Below, one piece after another: positions 23,812-29,005 of a stretch of 29,005 bases of DNA; within the stretch, counting starts at the first letter, position 1, and every line of letters starts with the position of its first letter. A program made the position numbers and the translations under genes. The notes under the pieces were generated by a model. The model saw nothing but the letters and a program-made list of their open reading frames with translations, was not told the origin of the DNA and searched no databases. This DNA comes from Chromatiales bacterium. Lineage in GTDB: Bacteria > Pseudomonadota > Gammaproteobacteria > Chromatiales > Chromatiaceae. The stretch spans positions 1 to 29,005 of the forward strand of contig JANTHH010000005.1 of NCBI GenBank assembly GCA_024762485.1, given 5' to 3'.

Positions 23812-26652
23812 ATGACTACAGCCCCCGATCCCACACCACGACTGCAGCAACTGCGCGCCGACTGGCGGCAACGCCTGGAGGCCGCGGCCATCCCCCTGCC
23901 CGGGCCCGCCTGGAACGACGAGATCGACCGGGTCTGGGATGCCAGCGACTTTGTGGCCCAGCAGTGTCTGCGGGAGCCCGGCCTGTTCCAGCGGCTGCAG
24001 ACCGACGGCCTGCTGGAACGACCGTTGGCGACGGGCGAGATGACCCGGCAGCTCGATCAGGCATTGTCCGGCACGGTCGACGAGGAGGGACTGTCGGTTG
24101 CACTACGCCGCTTCCGGCGCGATCAGATGGTGCGGATCATCTGGCGCGACATCAGCCAGCGGGCCGATCTCGACGAGACCCTGGCAGACCTCTCCGATCT
24201 GGCGGAGTGCTGTATCGAGCGGTCCCTGTCACTGCTGCATGGCTGGGCGGTGGCGCGCTGGGGGGTGCCGCGCGACGCAGCAGGGCGCGAGCAGCGACTG
24301 GTGGTGCTGGCCATGGGCAAACTGGGCGCGCGTGAGCTCAACCTGTCCTCCGACATCGACCTGATCTTCACCTTCCCCGCCGCCGGCAGCACCGATGGCC
24401 GCAAGCCACTGGCCAACGAGGACTTCTTCACCCGCGTTGGCCGCAAGCTGATCAAGATGCTGAGCGATCAGACGGCGGAGGGCTTCGTGTTCCGTGTCGA
24501 CATGCGACTCAGACCCTTCGGCAGTGCCGGACCCCTGGCGCTGAACTTCGATGCCATGGAGGCCTACTATCAGGCCCATGCCCGCGAGTGGGAGCGCTAC
24601 GCCATGATCAAGGCGCGCCCGGTCACCGGCGAGCCGGAGGACCGCGCCGCGCTGGAGGCCATGCTGCAACCCTTCGTGTTCCGCCGTTATCTCGATTACG
24701 GCGCCATCGAATCGATCCGCGAGATGAAGCGCATGATCAGCGCCGAGCTGCACAAGAAGGGCATGGATGCCAATATCAAGCTGGGCCCCGGCGGCATCCG
24801 CGAGATCGAGTTCATCGGCCAGGCCTTCCAGCTGGTGCGAGGCGGGCGCGAGCCGGCGCTGCGCATCCGTCCCATCCAGCAGGTGCTCCAGCGACTGCAG
24901 GCGGCCGGTCATCTGCCCGACTATGCGGTCTCGGAGTTGATCGCTGCCTACCGCTTCCTGCGCCTGACGGAGAACCGTATCCAGGCCTGGCGTGACCAGC
25001 AGACCCATCTGCTGCCGACAGACGAGGAAGGGCAGCGGCGCCTCGCCAATGCCATGGGCTACGCCGACTGGGCCGTCTTCGAGGCCGAGCTGAATCAGCA
25101 TCGGGAGCGGGTCCAGGGGCACTTTGACCGCAGTTTCTCTGCGCCCCAGGCCGAGTCGGACAGTGGACAGGGCGTGGCCGCCGCCTGGTGGGAGCTGGAC
25201 GCGGACGAGTTGGCCGCCATTCTGGTGACCGCTGGCTTTGCCGACCCGGAGGAGTGTGCGCGGCGACTGATGGCTTTCCGCGATTCTGCCACCTGCCGCC
25301 GGCTGTCCAGCCGTGGCCACGAGCGCCTTGACCAGTTGATGCCGCTGCTGCTGCAGGCCGCCTCCCGGAGCGAATCCCCGGATGCGGCGCTGTGCCGGTT
25401 GCTGGAATTGCTGGAGGCGATCGCCAACCGCACCGCCTATCTCGACCTGCTGGTGGAGAATCCTCTGGCGCTGTCCCAGCTGGTGCAGTTGAGCGCGCAG
25501 AGTCCCTGGGTGGTGCAGCAGCTGGCGCGCCAGCCGATCCTGCTCGACGAGCTGCTTGATCCGCGCCGCCTTTTTTCACCGCTGGCGCGCAAGGAGCTGG
25601 AGGCGGAGCTGGACACGCTGCTTGAGCGGGTGGAGCCCGGGGATCTGGAGCAGCAGATGGAGGCACTGCGCCAGTTCGCCCACGGCAACATCCTGCGTGT
25701 GGCCGCAGCGGATCTCGGCGAGGCCATCCCGTTGATGGTGGTCAGTGACTACCTGACGGAGATCGCCGAAGTGGTGCTGCAAAGGGTGCTGGCGCTGGCC
25801 TGGCAGCACCTGGTCGAACGCCACGGCAGACCGGGCGGATTGGCGGAGGGCGCGACCGGTTTCAGCATCATCGGCTACGGCAAGCTCGGCGGCATCGAAC
25901 TGGGGTATGGCTCGGACCTCGATCTGGTGTTCGTGTACGCGGCCGAGGGCAGTGCCAGCAGCGACGGCAAACGCCCGATCAGCAATGAACAGTTCTACGC
26001 CCGACTCGCCCAACGCGTTGTTCACCTGCTCAATACCCGCACCCCCTCCGGCCAGCTCTACGAGGTGGATACCCGGCTGCGTCCCAATGGCCAGTCGGGC
26101 CTGCTGGTGAGTTCGATCAAGGCTTTCGAGCGCTACCAGCGGGAACAGGCATGGATCTGGGAGCACCAGGCACTGCTGCGCGCCCGGCCGGTGGCCGGAG
26201 ACGAGGCGGTGGCGGCCCGCTTCGCTGTCATTCGTCGCGAGGTGCTGACCCAGCAGCGGGATGCCTATGCACTGCGCCGCGAGGTGCGGGAGATGCGCGA
26301 GAAAATGCGCGCCAGCCTGGACCGGAGTGACGAGAATCATTTCGATCTCAAGCAGGGGGTCGGCGGTATCGCCGATATCGAGTTTATGGTTCAATATTCC
26401 GTCCTGCGCTGGGCCAGCGAATACCCGGACCTGGTCGAGTGGACGGACAATGTCCGGCTGCTGGATGGACTCGAACGGCACCGGCTGCTCGAGGGCATCA
26501 GCGGCACGCAGCTCGCCGATGCCTACCGCCGGTTTCGCGCCGCCTATCACCGCAGTGCCCTGCAGCAACGGCAGGGCCTGGTGGACCAAACGGAGTTCCG
26601 CGAGCAGCGGGCGCTGGTCGAAGGCGCCTGGCGGGTACTGATGAATGACTGA
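23812..26652 (+). CDS. glnE: Bifunctional glutamine synthetase adenylyltransferase/deadenylase
   Basis: GlnE adds and removes AMP on glutamine synthetase according to glutamine and PII status. Starting at ATG 23812 (AAAGGAG 8 nt upstream) gives 946 residues, the same as E. coli. Two nucleotidyltransferase domains are seen. The N-terminal deadenylase has GKLGARELNLSSDIDLIF with D181 and D183. The C-terminal adenylylase has YGKLGGIELGYGSDLDLVF with D702 and D704. A linker with DPEECARRLMAFRDSATCRR separates them. A longer upstream start (23782) has no ribosome site. ilvE follows after about 43 nt. Confidence 0.97.
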   Translation: MTTAPDPTPRLQQLRADWRQRLEAAAIPLPGPAWNDEIDRVWDASDFVAQQCLREPGLFQRLQTDGLLERPLATGEMTRQLDQALSGTVDEEGLSVALRRFRRDQMVRIIWRDISQRADLDETLADLSDLAECCIERSLSLLHGWAVARWGVPRDAAGREQRLVVLAMGKLGARELNLSSDIDLIFTFPAAGSTDGRKPLANEDFFTRVGRKLIKMLSDQTAEGFVFRVDMRLRPFGSAGPLALNFDAMEAYYQAHAREWERYAMIKARPVTGEPEDRAALEAMLQPFVFRRYLDYGAIESIREMKRMISAELHKKGMDANIKLGPGGIREIEFIGQAFQLVRGGREPALRIRPIQQVLQRLQAAGHLPDYAVSELIAAYRFLRLTENRIQAWRDQQTHLLPTDEEGQRRLANAMGYADWAVFEAELNQHRERVQGHFDRSFSAPQAESDSGQGVAAAWWELDADELAAILVTAGFADPEECARRLMAFRDSATCRRLSSRGHERLDQLMPLLLQAASRSESPDAALCRLLELLEAIANRTAYLDLLVENPLALSQLVQLSAQSPWVVQQLARQPILLDELLDPRRLFSPLARKELEAELDTLLERVEPGDLEQQMEALRQFAHGNILRVAAADLGEAIPLMVVSDYLTEIAEVVLQRVLALAWQHLVERHGRPGGLAEGATGFSIIGYGKLGGIELGYGSDLDLVFVYAAEGSASSDGKRPISNEQFYARLAQRVVHLLNTRTPSGQLYEVDTRLRPNGQSGLLVSSIKAFERYQREQAWIWEHQALLRARPVAGDEAVAARFAVIRREVLTQQRDAYALRREVREMREKMRASLDRSDENHFDLKQGVGGIADIEFMVQYSVLRWASEYPDLVEWTDNVRLLDGLERHRLLEGISGTQLADAYRRFRAAYHRSALQQRQGLVDQTEFREQRALVEGAWRVLMND

Positions 26653-26695
26653 AACGGCGGGCCACCGAATGCCCGCCACGACGCTGGAGATGAAG

Positions 26696-27622
26696 ATGCA
26701 GACGATGGCGGACCGCGACGGGGTGATCTGGCTCGATGGCGAGATGGTGCCCTGGCGCGAGGCGAAGACCCACGTGCTGACCCACACCCTGCATTACGGC
26801 ATGGGCGTGTTCGAGGGTGTACGGGCCTATCACGCCGAGCAGGGCACGGCGATCTTCCGCCTCGAGGAGCACACCGACCGGCTGTTCCGCTCCGCCCACA
26901 TCCTCGGCATGCCGATGCCCTTCGATCGCGACACCCTCAACGCCGCACAGCGCGATGCGGTGCGCGAGAACCAGCTCGATTCCGCCTACATCCGCCCGAT
27001 GTGCTTCTACGGCTCGGAGGGGATGGGCATCCGTGCCGACAATCTCCGTGTTCATTGCATGGTGGCGGCCTGGGAGTGGGGCTCCTACCTCGGCGAGGAC
27101 AACATGAGAAACGGCATCCGCATCCGTGTCTCATCCTTCACCCGCCACCACGTCAACATCACCATGTGCCGGGCCAAGGCCAATGGCAACTACATGAATT
27201 CCATGCTGGCGCTGCAGGAGGCGGTGTCCACCGGCTACGACGAGGCCCTGCTGCTGGACGCCGAGGGGTATGTCATGGAGGGTTCGGGCGAGAACGTGTT
27301 CATCGTGCGCGACGGTGTGCTCTATACCCCGGACCTGACCTCGGCGCTGGACGGCATCACCCGCCGCACCATCATGCAGCTGGCGGACGAAGCCGGCATC
27401 GAGGTGGTGGAGAAGCGCATCACCCGTGATGAGGTCTACATCGCCGACGAGGCCTTTTTCACCGGTACCGCCGCCGAGGTGACCCCGATCCGCGAGGTCG
27501 ATGGCCGTCGTATCGGCAGCGGTACCCGCGGGCCGATCACCGAGCACCTGCAGGCAAAGTATTTCGACGTGGTGCACGGCCGCAGCCCGCTGCATACCGA
27601 GTGGCTGACGAAGGTATCCTGA
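26696..27622 (+). CDS. ilvE: Branched-chain amino acid aminotransferase
   Basis: IlvE interconverts branched-chain keto acids and Leu, Ile or Val using PLP, with glutamate as amino donor. The product (308 residues from MQTMADRDGVIWLDGEM) has HYGMGVFEGVRAY, K161 as the PLP Schiff-base lysine in CRAKANGNYMNSM, and EGSGENVFIVRDGVLYTP; FFTGTAAEVTPIREV comes later. GGAG lies 6 nt before this ATG; an ATG 6 nt earlier is an alternative. glnE-ilvE adjacency is known from Pseudomonas, where waa (core lipopolysaccharide) genes follow; here a zinc-finger gene and cysC follow. Confidence 0.95.
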   Translation: MQTMADRDGVIWLDGEMVPWREAKTHVLTHTLHYGMGVFEGVRAYHAEQGTAIFRLEEHTDRLFRSAHILGMPMPFDRDTLNAAQRDAVRENQLDSAYIRPMCFYGSEGMGIRADNLRVHCMVAAWEWGSYLGEDNMRNGIRIRVSSFTRHHVNITMCRAKANGNYMNSMLALQEAVSTGYDEALLLDAEGYVMEGSGENVFIVRDGVLYTPDLTSALDGITRRTIMQLADEAGIEVVEKRITRDEVYIADEAFFTGTAAEVTPIREVDGRRIGSGTRGPITEHLQAKYFDVVHGRSPLHTEWLTKVS

Positions 27623-27667
27623 ATCGCGGCCGACACAGTCCCAGAGCAAACATCACACGGAGCCGAC

Positions 27668-27856
27668 ATGAGTGAGCAGCAAACCAAGTCCCGGGGCGGG
27701 ACCGTCTACAAGGTCAAGCGGGCAGACCTGCCCCTGAGCTGTCCCCTGCCGGAGCACGAGGTCTGGAACATGCATCCGCGGGTCTACCTGCCGATCGAGG
27801 AGACCGGTGAAGCGGTCTGCCCCTACTGCGGCAACCGTTACCAGCTGGAAGACTGA
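27668..27856 (+). CDS. Small zf-CHCC zinc-finger protein
   Basis: A 62-residue protein of the zf-CHCC family, related to the mitochondrial complex I subunit NDUFS6. The likely zinc ligands are C25, H36, C51 and C54 in LSCPLPEH, NMHPRVYLPI and VCPYCGNRY. The bacterial members are small cytoplasmic proteins without an assigned role. CGGAG lies 8 nt before the ATG. It lies between ilvE (45 nt) and cysC (33 nt). Confidence 0.92.
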   Translation: MSEQQTKSRGGTVYKVKRADLPLSCPLPEHEVWNMHPRVYLPIEETGEAVCPYCGNRYQLED

Positions 27857-27889
27857 ATCCCTTTTTTCACCGAGAGCAGGACGATCTCC

Positions 27890-28510
27890 ATGACAGGCAG
27901 CAACAAGAGCGAGAACGTGGTGTGGCACGAGGCCACCGTCACCCGGGCACGCCGTGAGGCGATGAACGGTCACAAGAGCTTCGTGCTCTGGTTTACCGGG
28001 CTTTCGGGGTCCGGCAAGTCCACCATTGCCCACGCGGTGGAGGAGCGGTTGCACCAGCTCAATACCCGCACCTTCGTTTTCGATGGCGACAACGTGCGCC
28101 ATGGCCTGTGCTCGGACCTCAGCTTCAGCGAGGCGGACCGCAAGGAGAACATCCGTCGCATCGGCGAGATGACCAAGCTGTTCACCGAGGCGGGGGTGGT
28201 CGCCATGACCGCCTTCATCTCGCCCTTCCGCGAGGAGCGCCAGCGGGTGCGGGACCTGTTCGAGGACGGCGATTTCCTCGAGGTCTACGTCAAGTGCAGT
28301 CTCGACGTGTGCGAGGAGCGTGACGTCAAGGGCCTGTACAAGAAGGCGCGGGCCGGCCTGATCCCCAATTACACGGGTATCTCGTCGCCCTATGAGGAGC
28401 CCGAGGCAGCCGAGATTGTGGTGGAGACCGACAAGCAGGAACTGGAGGAGAGCGTGGATATCGTCCTCGAAGCCTTGCGCCGCCGTGGCCTGCTGAGCGT
28501 CGCCGTCTGA
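27890..28510 (+). CDS. cysC: Adenylyl-sulfate (APS) kinase
   Basis: CysC phosphorylates APS to PAPS, used for sulfate reduction or for sulfation. The 206 residues carry the Walker A loop GLSGSGKST (37-45), DGDNVRHGLCSDL (65-77), S111 in AFISPFREER (the serine modified in E. coli), and KGLYKKARAG near 147. It lacks a fused CysN or ATP-sulfurylase domain. No cysD, cysN, cysH or sulfotransferase gene is in view, so use of the PAPS cannot be told. Confidence 0.95.
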   Translation: MTGSNKSENVVWHEATVTRARREAMNGHKSFVLWFTGLSGSGKSTIAHAVEERLHQLNTRTFVFDGDNVRHGLCSDLSFSEADRKENIRRIGEMTKLFTEAGVVAMTAFISPFREERQRVRDLFEDGDFLEVYVKCSLDVCEERDVKGLYKKARAGLIPNYTGISSPYEEPEAAEIVVETDKQELEESVDIVLEALRRRGLLSVAV

Positions 28511-28511
28511 A

Positions 28512-29005
28512 TTGTCACCGTCGCTGGTGGGCCCCTCGCCGATCCGCCTGATCTGTCTCGATCTCGACGATACCCTGTGGCCCTGCCTGCCGACCATCCT
28601 GCGTGCTGAGCAGGCGATGCATGACTGGCTGCAGGTGGCAGCACCGGCCCTGGCCAGCGCCCACACGGTGGCGAGCCTGCGGGCGCACCGGCAGAGCGTG
28701 GCACAGGCCAACCCCGGCCAGGCCCACGACCTGAGCGCCATACGGCGTGTTGCGCTGCAGCAGTTGCTGCCGGCCTATGGGCATCCATCGTCGTTGGCGG
28801 AGCCGGCCTGCGAGGTGTTCCGCCATCATCGCAACGAGGTCGAACCCTATCCTGAGGTCATCCCGGTGCTGCGGCAGTTGCGTCGCGACTACACCCTGAT
28901 CGCCCTGAGCAACGGCAATGCCCAACTCGAACAGACCCCGCTGGCGGGGCTGTTCCATCACGCCTTCAGCGCCGAACAGGTGGGGGCGGCCAAGCCCGAT
29001 CCGGC
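28512..29005 (+). CDS. HAD-IA phosphatase, YigB-like (C-terminus beyond window)
   Basis: The first 164 codons of a HAD-superfamily hydrolase run off the right edge. Motif I is ICLDLDDTLWP near residue 15, with nucleophile and acid/base Asp residues. Motif II is ALSNGNAQLE, and the motif III lysine is in GAAKPDP. The region between them (ILRAEQAMHDWL, then NEVEPYPEVIPVLRQL) resembles YigB, a flavin-pathway and nucleotide phosphatase in E. coli. The start is uncertain: TTG 28512, directly after the cysC stop, is the first possible; GTG 28527 is another. No good ribosome site is seen. Confidence 0.82.
   Translation, partial: MSPSLVGPSPIRLICLDLDDTLWPCLPTILRAEQAMHDWLQVAAPALASAHTVASLRAHRQSVAQANPGQAHDLSAIRRVALQQLLPAYGHPSSLAEPACEVFRHHRNEVEPYPEVIPVLRQLRRDYTLIALSNGNAQLEQTPLAGLFHHAFSAEQVGAAKPDP

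Noticed and set aside
25576..26787. 403-codon minus-strand frame over the end of glnE
   Set aside because: Antisense shadow of glnE with no domain resemblance.
28515..28961. 148-codon minus-strand frame at the right edge
   Set aside because: Antisense to the HAD phosphatase, whose three motifs are clear on the plus strand.

Overview
The window is GC-rich, densely packed gammaproteobacterial chromosome. The evidence is conserved gene order: cutA-dsbD-tlpA-aroQ-accB-accC-prmA-(DUF3426)-dusB-fis-purH-purD, fxsA-groES-groEL, and glnE-ilvE all match arrangements known from Pseudomonas and its relatives. A CIRCE element in front of groESL and Aer/globin-type oxygen sensors point to an environmental lineage, perhaps a Chromatiales-like sulfur bacterium, but I cannot name the species. 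I see no tRNA, rRNA, insertion sequence, integrase or CRISPR array.

Left part, 1-12962, all on the minus strand and read from right to left: cutA, dsbD (with a duplicated N-terminal domain), a TlpA-like thioredoxin, aroQ, accB, accC, prmA, a zinc-ribbon DUF3426 membrane protein, dusB, fis, purH, an lpxA homologue, purD and a VanZ-like membrane protein cut by the window edge. The genes cover periplasmic thiol reduction, the start of fatty-acid synthesis, ribosome and tRNA modification, the nucleoid protein Fis, and the end of IMP synthesis. The lpxA homologue between purH and purD is out of its usual lpxD-fabZ-lpxA-lpxB context.

Middle, 13079-15791, plus strand: fxsA, then groES-groEL behind a sigma70-type promoter that overlaps a CIRCE operator, closed by a strong intrinsic terminator.

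Accessory region, 15792-23227: this is the most interesting part. A FimV-like helical-repeat protein lies between two AT-richer gaps holding dyad symmetries. It is followed by seven tightly spaced plus-strand genes: a pseudo-receiver protein, a Ras-like (MglA-type) GTPase, a winged-helix/Roadblock-LC7 protein, a second Roadblock/LC7 protein, a stand-alone protoglobin, a stand-alone Aer-type FAD-PAS protein, and a PhnD-like solute-binding protein with no signal peptide. A convergent gene encodes a response regulator with a degenerate GGDEF domain. My reading is a cytoplasmic oxygen/redox/ligand-sensing module that converges on a small GTPase, possibly tied to polarity, motility or c-di-GMP.

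Right part, 23290-29005, plus strand: a secreted DUF302 protein, glnE, ilvE, a small CHCC zinc-finger protein, cysC and the start of a YigB-like HAD phosphatase. These are mainly nitrogen, branched-chain amino acid and sulfate metabolism genes.
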